Positions 1 to 8,809 are shown, counted from the first letter of the stretch. The stretch is 15,939 nucleotides of DNA from CAYWFP01 sp964457365 (GCA_964457365.1 CAYWFP010000090.1:1-15939); one strand, 5' to 3'. Made by a program: numbers and translations. The notes: generated from the letters alone by a model not told the origin.

Positions 1-213
1 GCGCCTCGGTGGCCTTCTCCCGCAACGGCGCGATGCGCATCACCGGATCGGGCTCGGCGGTGACGGCCAGGACGGCGGTCCGCACCAGCATCACGCCGCC
101 GAACACAAACCCCGGAAACGCCGCCAGCGCCAGGATCAGCAACGCCGTGCGCGGCGGGGGTTGCAGATCCGGATCGATCGGTTTGGACTTCCAGAATCTT
201 CTGAGCAACTCCG

Positions 214-217
<4 letters not shown>
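1..217 (-). CDS. Membrane protein of unknown function, N-terminal part
   Basis: Partial gene: 72 codons are visible and it runs off the left edge of the window. The proposed start is TTG (complement of 215-217), which overlaps the stop of the serine acetyltransferase gene as TTGA. GGAG lies seven bases upstream, so the pair looks translationally coupled. The protein begins with a short basic, proline-rich cytoplasmic stretch (starting TELLRRFWKSKP). One hydrophobic segment follows at about residues 24-53 (core ALLILALAAFPGFVFGGVML). After that comes a charged region beginning AEPDPVMRIAPLREKA, which probably lies on the other side of the membrane. I recognise no family. It could be a small envelope protein or the start of a larger membrane-anchored one. 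The reading frame is open to the edge and the coupling is clear; the function is unknown. Confidence 0.6.
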
Positions 218-1128
<911 letters not shown>

Positions 1129-1228
1129 CAAAGGCCCTCGCAGCATGAAGTTAAGGGGATTCGGCCAAGCGCGAAATTCCCCTCCGTGACAAATCCGAAG
1201 ATCTCCGCGCCCGGCTCTCGTTAGCCCG

Positions 1229-1257
1229 ATGCTATGCAGACGAAGCCGGAAAGGCAA
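1229..1257 (-). promoter_or_regulatory. Candidate sigma70 promoter for serine acetyltransferase
   Basis: On the minus strand TTGCCT (1252-1257) and TAGCAT (1229-1234) are separated by 17 bases. Each matches the consensus at four of six positions. Transcription would start near 1222, leaving a leader of about 95 bases before the ATG at 1128. This is a moderate match in a sensible place. Confidence 0.35.
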
Positions 1258-1330
1258 GGCAAATCAGATAGTTAGAGAAATGCTTACGCAAAAAAATGCC
1301 TTGCTTTTCGTGGAAAACTCTTCAATAATC

Positions 1331-1361
1331 TCGACACGAGGCTGTTTTTTCGCAATATAAT
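1331..1361 (+). promoter_or_regulatory. Candidate promoter for the TPR/Ig-like protein
   Basis: A perfect TATAAT lies at 1356-1361, preceded by TCGACA (1331-1336; five of six matches) at a long 19-base spacing. Transcription would begin near 1368, about 87 bases before the ATG at 1455. The -10 box is strong but the spacing is not ideal, so the -35 assignment is uncertain. Confidence 0.4.
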
Positions 1362-1454
1362 GATAAACCCGTTCGTTATGCAAAAGGCCTTACGATCATT
1401 TTGTTACGAAGCAATGATTCGATACACGCGCCGGCGCTGCTGAGGGAGAGGCAG

Positions 1455-4181
1455 ATGAGTATTCGCAAAGCCGTATGGGTATTCGCGCTGATCTTGTTCG
1501 CGGGCATGACGCAGGCGGCGGCACAGCAAGGCTTTACTCCGCCGCCGGGAACGCCGGTGCGTCCGTGGAAAAGCTTCGGCATCCACTATACCGTACGCCA
1601 TACCGAGCGGAGCAATGCCAATAAGGTCACGCTCTATCTCACGCGCGACGGCGGGCAGACCTGGCAGAAATACGGCGTCGACCGCGACGAGGTCAGCCCC
1701 ATGCGCGTAACCGTCCCCGACGACGGCGTCTACGGCTTCATCACCATCTGCCACCCGGCCAACAGCCGCCTGGCCAGCACGCCTCGCGCGGGCACGCGAC
1801 CGGACAAGTTCGTGATCGTCGACCGCACGCCGCCGCAGATCGAGTGGATCTCGCCGCACTCCAACCAGGTGCTCGATCCCACCGGCATTCACCTGGAGTG
1901 GCGCTGCAGCGACCCGCACATGGCTGCGCGCAGCGTGGTACTGCAATACTCGCCCGACGGCGGGGCGACCTGGCTGCCGCTCAGGAGCGGCCTGCCGGCG
2001 GAAGGCTCCTACGACTGGACGCCCCCCGCGTCGATCGGCACCGAGATCCTCTTCCGCCTGCAAGCCTCGGACCTGGCCGGCAACCGGCGGACGAAGTCCA
2101 ACCGCAGCCGCATCCGCCTCGACGCGGTCGCGCCCTCGGCCAATCTGATCAAGCCGCTGGCCTCGAGGGACCTGGATGTCGAACTCATGTACGACGCCGC
2201 GGACAATCCCGGCGGCTCCGGCCTCGCGCGCGTGGAGTTGTACGTCCTGCCCGCGGGCCAGACCCAGTGGCGCCGCTACGGCGCCGACGAGGACGGCAAA
2301 AGCCCCATGCGATTCCGCGCGCCGGGCCCGGGCCGGCACGGCCTGATGCTGGTGGCGACCGACAAGGCCGGCAACACCTCGGCGCTGCCCGACAGCGGCA
2401 CCGAGCCGCCGTTCTGGCTCGTGATCGACAACTCGCCGCCGGTGGTCTCGCTGCCGCCGTCCTTCCTGGGCCAGCGCGACGAGGTGCACGTCACCGAGGT
2501 GCTGACCATCACCTGGAGCGCGACCGACCCGAACATCAGCCGGAACTCCGGCGTCCTCGAATACAGCACCGACGGCGGCCGGCGCTGGCGGACTATCGCC
2601 GACAACCTGCCGGTGAACCACGCCTACCAGTGGGAAGTCCCGCGCGACAGCAGCAAGGAGGCCTACGTCCGCGTCACCGTCGGCGACGAGATGGGCAACC
2701 GCGCCACGGCCACGAGCCGCCGCTTCGGCATCGACATCCGCCCGCCGATCGTCGAAGTGGACGAATTCGTCCCCGAGGAAGGGACGCCGCCGATGAGACG
2801 CTTTCCCGAACGCGAGCAGCCCCGCACCACCGAGCGGCCCCCGCGCCCCGTGGAAAGGGAGCCCGAACGCCGGACGGTGCCGCGGCTGGACGAGGAGCCC
2901 ATCCCCGGCGTCACCATGCCCGAATCCGTCGGCGTGCGCGAACCCGAACACCCGAGCGAGGAGGGGATGATCGACAGGCCGCTCGAGGAGATGGCCGAGA
3001 TCGAAGAGCCGGCGGAGGAATTGCCGCCGCCGAAGATCGACGAGACGCCGTCCGTATCGCGGGAGCCGGATCCGCTGGATGAGGGCGGGCTGCCCGATCC
3101 GGGCGACCTCCTCGCCGAGCATACCGAGCCCGGTGTCGAACGGACGCCCGAGGATGCGGGCGGACCGCCGGACCTGCACCGGATGACCGAGGAGACCGAG
3201 ACGACGGAAGAGAGGATCGAGGACGTCCCCGGTCCGATCATCACCGAAAAAGAGGCCGAGACGAGAGAATCCGCCACGGTCGAGGAGACCGAAGATACGT
3301 TCGAGGACATCCCGCCTCCGCCGAAGATCGACGAGACGACGCCGGAGGCGGTGCCCGCGGAAGAGATCGGCGCGCTGGTGGAGAACGCCAAGCGGGCGCT
3401 GGTCAACGAGGACATCGACGAGGCCGAACGCCTCTGCCGGCAGGCGCTGCAGACCGAGCCGAAGAACGCCATGGCCAACGCGGTCTTCTCCAGCGTAATG
3501 TCGAAACGGGGAAAGCACGACAAGGCCATCGAGTACGCCCGCGACGCCATCGCGCTCGATCCGCAGGCGCCGGCGTACGTGCAGGTGCTCGGCGACGCGT
3601 ACATGGCCTTCGCCAAGGACATCGACGCCACCCTCGCCGACGAACGCCAGCAGACCACGCCGCAGGAGGCGCGGAAGCTCCGGAAGATCATGGAGCGCGC
3701 GCTGGGCAACGCCGCGCAGGCGTTCCAGCGGCTGAGCAACCAACCGAACATGGAGAAGATCGGCTTCTTCAAACTCGGACAGGTTTCCTACTTCCGCGGC
3801 CGCCGTCTCTATGCCAAGGGCGAATCGCGCCAGCGCGAGGCCCTGCAGACGGCGATCGAGCGCTATTCCCGCGCCTTCGCCATCGAACCGCGAGAATACC
3901 GCGAGGCGTTCCAGATCGGCATCTGCCATTACCGTCTCGGCGATCTCGAGCAAGCGCGCGAGTATCTCGAACTCGCCGTGGAGAACTCCGATCCGCAGAG
4001 CGCGCCGCCGAAAGAGGCGTTCTTCTACCTCGCGCTCATCCACGAGAATCTCGATCGCGACGACGACGCCTTGGTCTACTGGATCAAGGCCTCCAAGCTC
4101 TATCCGAAAGGCTCGCGCTTCCAGCTGATGGCCGAACAACGGGCGAGGAAGCTGCAACAGGAACTGAAGGGGATGCGATAG
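1455..4181 (+). CDS. Secreted Ig-like/TPR repeat protein
   Basis: A 908-residue exported protein. ATG 1455 follows GGGAGAGG and gives a textbook Sec signal peptide (basic SIRK, hydrophobic VWVFALILFAGM, likely cut after AAA at 21-23). Four beta-rich modules follow in A-B-A-B order: A1 ~57-123, B1 ~127-225, A2 ~226-326, B2 ~328-429. A modules share W-x2-YG-x-D-x-D-x2-SPMR followed by P-x2-G-x2-G. B modules share LEW/ITW-x2-(T/S)DP, QYSPDGGATW or EYSTDGGRRW, and end in DxxGN. Residues ~430-636 are a low-complexity Pro/Glu/Arg linker containing PPPKIDET twice (525-531 and 621-628). The C-terminus (~637-908) is a run of TPR helices (for example IDEAERLCRQAL and HDKAIEYARDAIALDP). It probably acts as an envelope or periplasmic scaffold. 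No enzyme motif is visible and I do not recognise a named family. A terminator follows directly. Confidence 0.88.
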   Translation: MSIRKAVWVFALILFAGMTQAAAQQGFTPPPGTPVRPWKSFGIHYTVRHTERSNANKVTLYLTRDGGQTWQKYGVDRDEVSPMRVTVPDDGVYGFITICHPANSRLASTPRAGTRPDKFVIVDRTPPQIEWISPHSNQVLDPTGIHLEWRCSDPHMAARSVVLQYSPDGGATWLPLRSGLPAEGSYDWTPPASIGTEILFRLQASDLAGNRRTKSNRSRIRLDAVAPSANLIKPLASRDLDVELMYDAADNPGGSGLARVELYVLPAGQTQWRRYGADEDGKSPMRFRAPGPGRHGLMLVATDKAGNTSALPDSGTEPPFWLVIDNSPPVVSLPPSFLGQRDEVHVTEVLTITWSATDPNISRNSGVLEYSTDGGRRWRTIADNLPVNHAYQWEVPRDSSKEAYVRVTVGDEMGNRATATSRRFGIDIRPPIVEVDEFVPEEGTPPMRRFPEREQPRTTERPPRPVEREPERRTVPRLDEEPIPGVTMPESVGVREPEHPSEEGMIDRPLEEMAEIEEPAEELPPPKIDETPSVSREPDPLDEGGLPDPGDLLAEHTEPGVERTPEDAGGPPDLHRMTEETETTEERIEDVPGPIITEKEAETRESATVEETEDTFEDIPPPPKIDETTPEAVPAEEIGALVENAKRALVNEDIDEAERLCRQALQTEPKNAMANAVFSSVMSKRGKHDKAIEYARDAIALDPQAPAYVQVLGDAYMAFAKDIDATLADERQQTTPQEARKLRKIMERALGNAAQAFQRLSNQPNMEKIGFFKLGQVSYFRGRRLYAKGESRQREALQTAIERYSRAFAIEPREYREAFQIGICHYRLGDLEQAREYLELAVENSDPQSAPPKEAFFYLALIHENLDRDDDALVYWIKASKLYPKGSRFQLMAEQRARKLQQELKGMR

Positions 4182-4203
4182 CCCCCCTCGACGCATACGC
4201 CTG

Positions 4204-4238
4204 CCGGACTTCCGTGCTCGCGGAAGCCCGGATTTTTT
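4204..4238 (+). terminator. Rho-independent terminator after the TPR protein
   Basis: CCGG, a mismatched base and CTTCCG pair with CGGAAG, a mismatched base and CCGG around the six-base loop TGCTCG, giving ten pairs with one A/C mismatch. The stem is followed by A and a run of six T (4233-4238). It starts 22 bases after the stop of the TPR protein gene and ends 13 bases before the next ATG, so the metallophosphoesterase gene probably needs read-through or a promoter within this interval. Confidence 0.8.
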
Positions 4239-4251
4239 GCGATTCGATACC

Positions 4252-5067
4252 ATGAGCGACAGCCTCGTACTCGCACACATCTCCGATCTGCACCTGGCGC
4301 TGCCGATACGCTGGCACGAGGTGAATCGCAAGCGCCTGCCGGCGTGGGTGAACTGGATCACCCATCGGCGACTGCGCCACGATCCGGCGCGCCTGCGGGC
4401 CGCGGTCGAACAGCTCGTGGCCCGCCCGCCGGACCTGCTGGTCGTCACCGGCGACCTGGGCCAGCTCGGCCTGACCAGCGAGATCCGCCTCGCCGGCGAG
4501 ATGCTCCGGCCGCTGCACGAGAAGGGCGTGCCGATCCTGATCGCCAGCGGCAACCACGACGCCTACCACCAGCGCGACGAGGACGCTCGCGAAGCGTTCC
4601 GGGAGGTTTCCGAGGCCCTGCGCGGCGATGTGGAGATCGACGACGCCGGCATCGTCAGCTGCGGACCGCTGCGGCTGATCCTCTTCCAGCAGGGCGTCTC
4701 GACGCCGATCTTCTACGCCTGGGGCGCGTTGCGGCCGGGGATTCTGCAAACAGTGCGGCAGCGCCTGCCGGACGACGGGGTCCGTATCGCCGCCGGACAC
4801 TTCGCCCTGCGCCGCGCCAACGGCAGACGCCTGCCGATGGCCGCCGGACTCCACGGCGATCGCGAACTGCTGGACTTCCTCTCCGAACAGCACGTCGACG
4901 CCTACCTCTGCGGCCATATCCACAAGGCCTTCGACACGCCTCTGGGCAACGGCTGCACGCAGCACTGCGCCGGCTCGATCACCACCGCCCACGGCCGCGC
5001 GCGCTACTACCGCGTCGATGCCGGGGGCGTGCGCGAGATCGAACCCCCTCTCGGGGCAGGAGAATAA
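4252..5067 (+). CDS. Calcineurin-like metallophosphoesterase
   Basis: A 271-residue soluble protein with the complete two-metal metallophosphoesterase motif set in order: DLH at 12-14, GDL at 67-69, GNHD at 100-103, GHF at 182-184 and GHIH at 221-224. Enzymes with this arrangement (class III phosphodiesterases such as CpdA, and related hydrolases) split phosphodiester or phosphomonoester bonds; the substrate cannot be read from the sequence. There is no signal peptide or membrane segment, so it is cytosolic. ATG 4252 is the first in-frame ATG, but no clear ribosome site precedes it; a TTG at 4237 lies inside the terminator U-tract and is less likely. It stands alone between a terminator and a convergent operon. 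Confidence 0.88.
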   Translation: MSDSLVLAHISDLHLALPIRWHEVNRKRLPAWVNWITHRRLRHDPARLRAAVEQLVARPPDLLVVTGDLGQLGLTSEIRLAGEMLRPLHEKGVPILIASGNHDAYHQRDEDAREAFREVSEALRGDVEIDDAGIVSCGPLRLILFQQGVSTPIFYAWGALRPGILQTVRQRLPDDGVRIAAGHFALRRANGRRLPMAAGLHGDRELLDFLSEQHVDAYLCGHIHKAFDTPLGNGCTQHCAGSITTAHGRARYYRVDAGGVREIEPPLGAGE

Positions 5068-5084
5068 CGCAGCGGAGAGAGGAA

Positions 5085-5118
5085 CGCGGTTCGCGCGCTC
5101 CCGCTGGTCGCGACCGCG
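5085..5118. terminator. Hairpin between convergent genes, possible bidirectional terminator
   Basis: CGCGGT-(T)-CGCG at 5085-5095 pairs with CGCG-ACCGCG at 5109-5118, a ten-pair stem with one bulged base and a 13-base loop. It sits in the 69-base gap between the convergent metallophosphoesterase and acidic repeat protein genes. Neither side has a T-run, so it is not a classical intrinsic terminator; it may stabilise both 3' ends. Confidence 0.35.
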
Positions 5119-5136
5119 TAACGAGCGGCCACGGCG

Positions 5137-7974
5137 TCAGAACAGCAGCAGCGAGAAGAAGATCGCCAGCGAGATCGAAGTGAAGACCAGCGCGAGCATG
5201 TCGCAGTAGATCCACCAGTTGCGGCGGAAGTTCAGGAATTCCAACCCCATGTGGTAGAGTTCCCTGGCCTGCTGCGCTTTCTGGATCAGCGGCAGCAACA
5301 GCCGCTGCGCCAGGGAGAACTCCTCGCCGGGCTCCTCTTCCGCCGCCGACGGGTCCGTTCCCATGGCCTCGGCGTCCAGTTCGCCGAGAAATTCGTCGAA
5401 GCCGCCCCCCTCGCCAGCCAGCTCATCCGGTAACCCGTCGCCCTCCCCCATGGCGTCGTCGAGATTGAACTCCGAAGGCATCTCGTCCGGCATCTCGTCC
5501 GGCAACTCGTCCGCGCCGACCTCGTCGGCGGGCGCCTCCTCCATGGCCGCGGCCAGGTCGAACCCGCCGGCCAGTTCGTCGGGCACCTCCGCCTCTTCCG
5601 CGAGCGCTTCGGAGAGATCGAAGCCCGACATCGCCTCGTCCTCGTCCTCGCCATCGCCTTCGGGAAGCGGCAGCGCCCCTTCCCCCATGGCCTCGGCAAG
5701 ATCGAAGTTCTCCGGCAACTGCTGCGAGAGCGCCTCGACTGTATCCTCGCCCGGCAGAGGCGCCTCGCTCATGGCTTCGTCGAGATTGAACGAGGACATG
5801 TCCGCGCCGACCTCGGCGGCGCCGGCCGCCTCCGGTTCGCCCATCGCCGCGGCGAGATCGAACTCCCCGGCCGCCGCCTCCGGCAAGGCCGCGGGAGGTG
5901 CCGACGCACCATCGTCCGGGATCGGCGCATCGCCCAGAGCGCTTTCGAGATCGAACTCGCCGTTCGCGCCGAGGATCGTCCCCTCCGGCGACTCCGGTAG
6001 CGGCAATACCCCTTCGCCGAGCGCCTCGTCCAGGTCGAAACCGGCGGGCAACTCGTCCGCCTCCTCGCCCTCCTCCGCCGAGGTCGGCAGCCCGGCGCTG
6101 TCGAGCGCCTCGTCCAGGTTGAACCCGCTCTCCGTCGCCGGGGGGGCGCCGTCCAGATCCGACATCGCCGGCAAATCGTCCCCGAGGCCCGCCCCGGCGG
6201 GGCCTTCGGTGGAATCGTCCCAGTCCGGGGAGAGGGGCGCATCCTCCACCGTCGCGCCAACCTCGAAATCGTCGCCCGGCTGCTGCAGCATCGTGCCTTC
6301 GGCCTCGCGTCCCGTCTCCGGGAGGGGCAACTCGTCGAACGCCAGGTCGCGCGCGTTGGCGCGTCGATCGCTCTCGCCGGGCGTATCGGGTTCGAATCCG
6401 GACAGCGCCGAAGCGGACGACTTGGCGGGCAGCGGCCCGTCGGTCCAGTCGGAGTCGAGCTTCTTCGGCTTGGCGTCGTCCCGGTCGCTGCGCCGGAGCG
6501 GTTTCTCCCGGGCTCCTTCCTGCCCATCGGATTCGAGCGTCTTCGACTCCTTGCCGTACAGACCGGGGATCTTCTCCTTCAGCCAGTTCAGCATCCGTGT
6601 CGAGACCGACGCCGATTTCGGGCGGCTCTCGGTCGCGGGCGCGTCCAGTTCCGCGGCCATCTTCTCCAGCGCCTCGGCGACATCCTCCCGCAACGGCGCC
6701 GGTTCGTCTTCATCGTGCGCCGGGCGACTATCCGATTCGCGCAGATCCTCCAGCGCATCGAGCAGCACGCCGCCGAGTTCCTGGGTATCGCCCGGACCGC
6801 CCGCGGGAGGCGGAAACGCCGGCGGCTCCTCCTCCTGCAACGGCTCGCCCCGGATCGAGGCGAGCAGATCTCCCTCGATCGCGGTCAGTCCTCCGCCGAG
6901 CGGAGCGGCGCCCTCCTCGTCCTCGAACGAGAAGTCGACCGCCTCGAACGGCTTCAGCGCGGCATGTCGCCCGCCGCCGTCCTCCGCCGGGGGCGCGTCC
7001 TCGAAAACCCCCGGACCGAAACTCTCCCACCGTTGCCGCAGATCCGAGTCGAGCCCCGGATCGGTTTCGCCCGCGTCGCTCTCCTCCCGGTCCATCGCCG
7101 CGAGCAATTCGTCGGTGACCAGCTCCTCGCCCAGCGGCACGGGCTTGACCGAATCGATCGTGATCGCCGGCGGCAAATGCCGGGCACCGAAAGCCTGGCT
7201 CAAGTCGTACTGATCCAGTTCGTCCGGCGAAGGGGTGTGCATCGGCTCGGGCAGCGGCTCCGGCGTCGGCGCCTCTTCCAGAAGCGGTCGGGCATACACC
7301 GTCTCCGGCGAGAAGGGGGCCGCTTCGTTCTGCGGCGACGGGGGCAGGTCGGTGGATTCGTCCGCCGCGCTCGCCGGCGCCGGCGGCACTTCCGGCGGCG
7401 TGGCCTCGTCCACGTAGACGGTCTCGGGCGCGTTCGTCTCGGCGGTGACGGCCGAGTCGGACCCCGCACGCGTCTCGGTCTCGTCGGGCACGTCGGCGAT
7501 ATCATACTCGTTATGGATATGGGCGAGGATGTCGGTCGCGGAGTCCTCGACCAGGTCGTTCATTTCGTCGGGACGGTCGCGACGCGTGTCGAGTTCCAGC
7601 GCCGGCACCGAGGTCTCGTGCGTTTTGGTGGGCAGCAGGCCCTCGGTCATGGCCTCGCCGACGTCGAAGTCGGAGGGAATCTCCTCGAAGAGATCCTCCA
7701 GCGCCTCGTCGGGGATGCGGTCGGTCGCGTCCTCGGACTGGCGCGGGGCCGGCGGGGGTTCGGCTTCGGCGGCCGGTGCGCCGGGGACGTCGTCGTCGTC
7801 TTCGAACTCGAACTCGAGATCCTCGAAGAGATTCTGCCCCGCCGGCAACAGGGCGTACAGCGAAGGCGAAGAGAGGGTGGCCGAACGCGTCGTCGAGGTG
7901 ACGCCGCCCTGCCCCGCCGGCGGATCGAGCCGGCTGTAGAGAAAATCGCGCTCGTCGGCGTGTTCCTCGGCCAT
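5137..7974 (-). CDS. Acidic repeat protein with C-terminal membrane anchor
   Basis: A 945-residue, strongly acidic, mostly disordered-looking protein of unknown function. The start MAEEHADERDF (ATG 7974) follows GAGGAG at good spacing; an in-frame ATG at 8016 overlaps the ATPase stop but lacks a ribosome site. A short motif of the form F(D/N)L-x2-A(M/L)-G-E-G-x-LP recurs at residues 103, 256 (YDLSQAF variant), 618, 646, 674, 705, 729, 757, 785, 805 and 836. From 618 to 836 the spacing averages about 27-28 residues. Residues 459-510 are less acidic and contain the short structured-looking stretch MLNWLKEKIPGLYG. The C-terminus has an amphipathic helix (~886-912), then NFRRNWW and a hydrophobic segment (~922-945) that ends the protein. 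There is no signal peptide, so this looks like a tail anchor with the bulk in the cytosol. It is the last gene of a three-gene operon behind the AAA+ ATPase, and the repeats are plausible docking sites for it (inference). Confidence 0.85.
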   Translation of the reverse strand: MAEEHADERDFLYSRLDPPAGQGGVTSTTRSATLSSPSLYALLPAGQNLFEDLEFEFEDDDDVPGAPAAEAEPPPAPRQSEDATDRIPDEALEDLFEEIPSDFDVGEAMTEGLLPTKTHETSVPALELDTRRDRPDEMNDLVEDSATDILAHIHNEYDIADVPDETETRAGSDSAVTAETNAPETVYVDEATPPEVPPAPASAADESTDLPPSPQNEAAPFSPETVYARPLLEEAPTPEPLPEPMHTPSPDELDQYDLSQAFGARHLPPAITIDSVKPVPLGEELVTDELLAAMDREESDAGETDPGLDSDLRQRWESFGPGVFEDAPPAEDGGGRHAALKPFEAVDFSFEDEEGAAPLGGGLTAIEGDLLASIRGEPLQEEEPPAFPPPAGGPGDTQELGGVLLDALEDLRESDSRPAHDEDEPAPLREDVAEALEKMAAELDAPATESRPKSASVSTRMLNWLKEKIPGLYGKESKTLESDGQEGAREKPLRRSDRDDAKPKKLDSDWTDGPLPAKSSASALSGFEPDTPGESDRRANARDLAFDELPLPETGREAEGTMLQQPGDDFEVGATVEDAPLSPDWDDSTEGPAGAGLGDDLPAMSDLDGAPPATESGFNLDEALDSAGLPTSAEEGEEADELPAGFDLDEALGEGVLPLPESPEGTILGANGEFDLESALGDAPIPDDGASAPPAALPEAAAGEFDLAAAMGEPEAAGAAEVGADMSSFNLDEAMSEAPLPGEDTVEALSQQLPENFDLAEAMGEGALPLPEGDGEDEDEAMSGFDLSEALAEEAEVPDELAGGFDLAAAMEEAPADEVGADELPDEMPDEMPSEFNLDDAMGEGDGLPDELAGEGGGFDEFLGELDAEAMGTDPSAAEEEPGEEFSLAQRLLLPLIQKAQQARELYHMGLEFLNFRRNWWIYCDMLALVFTSISLAIFFSLLLF
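5428..6123 (-). repeat. ~84-bp coding repeats (28-residue motif)
   Basis: This part of the acidic protein gene holds nine copies of the FDL/FNL-x2-A(M/L) motif, starting at residues 618, 646, 674, 705, 729, 757, 785, 805 and 836. Spacings are 28, 28, 31, 24, 28, 28, 20 and 31 residues. The core is conserved while the acidic linkers vary in length and sequence, which points to selection on the motif and not to a recent DNA duplication. Confidence 0.8.
5477..5512. repeat. 12-bp tandem repeat, three units
   Basis: GGCATCTCGTCC occurs twice in tandem at 5477-5500, followed by GGCAACTCGTCC at 5501-5512. In the minus-strand gene it encodes DELPDEMPDEMP, a short in-frame expansion inside the acidic repeat region. 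It probably arose by slippage. Confidence 0.85.
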
Positions 7975-8008
7975 GGCGCTCCTCGTCCCGGGCGACCGCA
8001 CCCGCCGC

Positions 8009-8809
8009 TCAGGCATGCAGATCGTCGAGCACCTGCTGTACGATCTCCTCGTCGATCACCGGCGCCTGCTGCCCGCAGCCGACCAGCAGCACCGTGTCGG
8101 CGATACTGTTGATCCGGCGCGGCACGCCCGCGGAGGCGTGCGCCACGAGCGTCTCGGCCTCCCGCGTGAAGATGTCGTCGCGGCCGCCGGCGATGGCCAA
8201 CCGATGGTTAATATACCGCAAGGATTCCTTTTCATCAAGCGGACCGACGTGGTAGCGGATATTCAGCCGCTGCAGGAACTGCGGCGTCGCTTCCACCCGC
8301 TCGCGCAGTTCCGGCTGCCCCATGAGGATGAGGGCGAGGAAGAAGCGGCGATCCTGCTGGAAGTTCAGCAGCAGCCGCAATTCTTCCAGCGTGGCCTCGT
8401 CGAGCACCATCTGCCCCTCGTCGACCATGATCACCGACATGCAGCCGCGGGCGTAGTGCTCGTTCAGGCAGCGCGTCAGCAGCTGCAGGAGCTGCGCCTT
8501 GGTCAGCCCCTTGGCCTCGTAGCCGAACTGGCCGAGAATCTCGCGCAGCAGGTCCTCGGCCGAGAGGTTCGGGTACGGCACCAGCGCCACCTCGTAGCGC
8601 TCCGGGTCCAACTCGTCGAGGATCGCGCGCGAGAGCATGGTCTTGCCGCAGCCGACCTCGCCGGTCAGCAGCATCGCGCCCTGCCCCTCGGTGACGGCGT
8701 AGAGCATCCGCGTCAGGGCCTCCTCGTACTGCTTGGCGAAGTAGAGATAATGCGGGTCCGGCGTGTTGCGGAACGGCTTGTCGGTCAGTTGCCAGTAGGC
8801 TTCATACAT
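8009..8809 (-). CDS. GspA/ExeA-type AAA+ ATPase
   Basis: A 266-residue P-loop ATPase of the ExeA/GspA-like AAA family. The N-terminus MYEAYWQLTDKPFRNTPDP is typical of this family. Walker A is GEVGCGKT (50-57), Walker B is VIMVDEGQ (126-133), a sensor-1-like strand is LILMGQ (160-165), and GVPRRIN (229-234) matches the family's C-terminal arginine motif. It stops after the ATPase domain: the transmembrane and periplasmic peptidoglycan-binding part of ExeA is missing, as in ATPases tied to polysaccharide or envelope assembly. Its ATG overlaps the stop of the upstream coiled-coil gene by eight bases, and the acidic protein follows closely, so all three are probably made together. I infer that it energises assembly or remodelling of a membrane complex formed with its two neighbours. 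The ATPase assignment is firm; the system is unknown. Confidence 0.92.
   Translation of the reverse strand: MYEAYWQLTDKPFRNTPDPHYLYFAKQYEEALTRMLYAVTEGQGAMLLTGEVGCGKTMLSRAILDELDPERYEVALVPYPNLSAEDLLREILGQFGYEAKGLTKAQLLQLLTRCLNEHYARGCMSVIMVDEGQMVLDEATLEELRLLLNFQQDRRFFLALILMGQPELRERVEATPQFLQRLNIRYHVGPLDEKESLRYINHRLAIAGGRDDIFTREAETLVAHASAGVPRRINSIADTVLLVGCGQQAPVIDEEIVQQVLDDLHA

Larger units (their letters stand above)
1129..1454. other. Divergent intergenic region, AT-rich core
   Basis: This 326-base gap separates the leftward serine acetyltransferase gene from the rightward TPR protein gene. Its centre (about 1260-1400) is much more AT-rich than the flanks, as expected for divergent promoters; the two candidates are listed separately. 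In the leader of the acetyltransferase transcript (minus strand), an imperfect hairpin joins GGGG (1179-1182) to CCCC (1155-1158) through a bulged stem with the right arm CCGAATCCCC. It has no U-tract, and I see no known riboswitch or T-box in it. No convincing coding sequence lies in the gap; the open frame that continues leftward past 1128 has no ribosome site. Confidence 0.5.

Noticed and set aside
1155..1182. Leader hairpin of the serine acetyltransferase transcript considered as a T-box or sulfur-responsive riboswitch.
   Set aside because: No T-box sequence, no SAM-riboswitch core and no terminator/antiterminator pair is visible; the stem is short and bulged.
1404..4553. A 1049-codon minus-strand open frame across the TPR protein.
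   Set aside because: Arg/Gly/Val-rich shadow overlapping two well-supported plus-strand genes; no domain or signal recognised.
5477..5512. Short direct repeats considered as a CRISPR or regulatory iteron array.
   Set aside because: Units are 12 bases, contiguous, in frame with DELP/DEMP codons and without spacers; this is a coding slippage repeat.
5363..7213. A 616-codon open frame on the plus strand opposite the acidic repeat protein, rich in Ser/Pro.
   Set aside because: It is the antisense shadow of GC-rich Glu/Asp/Ala codons: the product is low-complexity Ser/Ala/Pro, with no ribosome site. The minus-strand gene has a start site, repeats and a membrane anchor.
6715..8112. A 465-codon plus-strand open frame, very Arg/Gly-rich.
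   Set aside because: Antisense to the acidic protein and the end of the ATPase gene; composition is typical of high-GC shadow frames.
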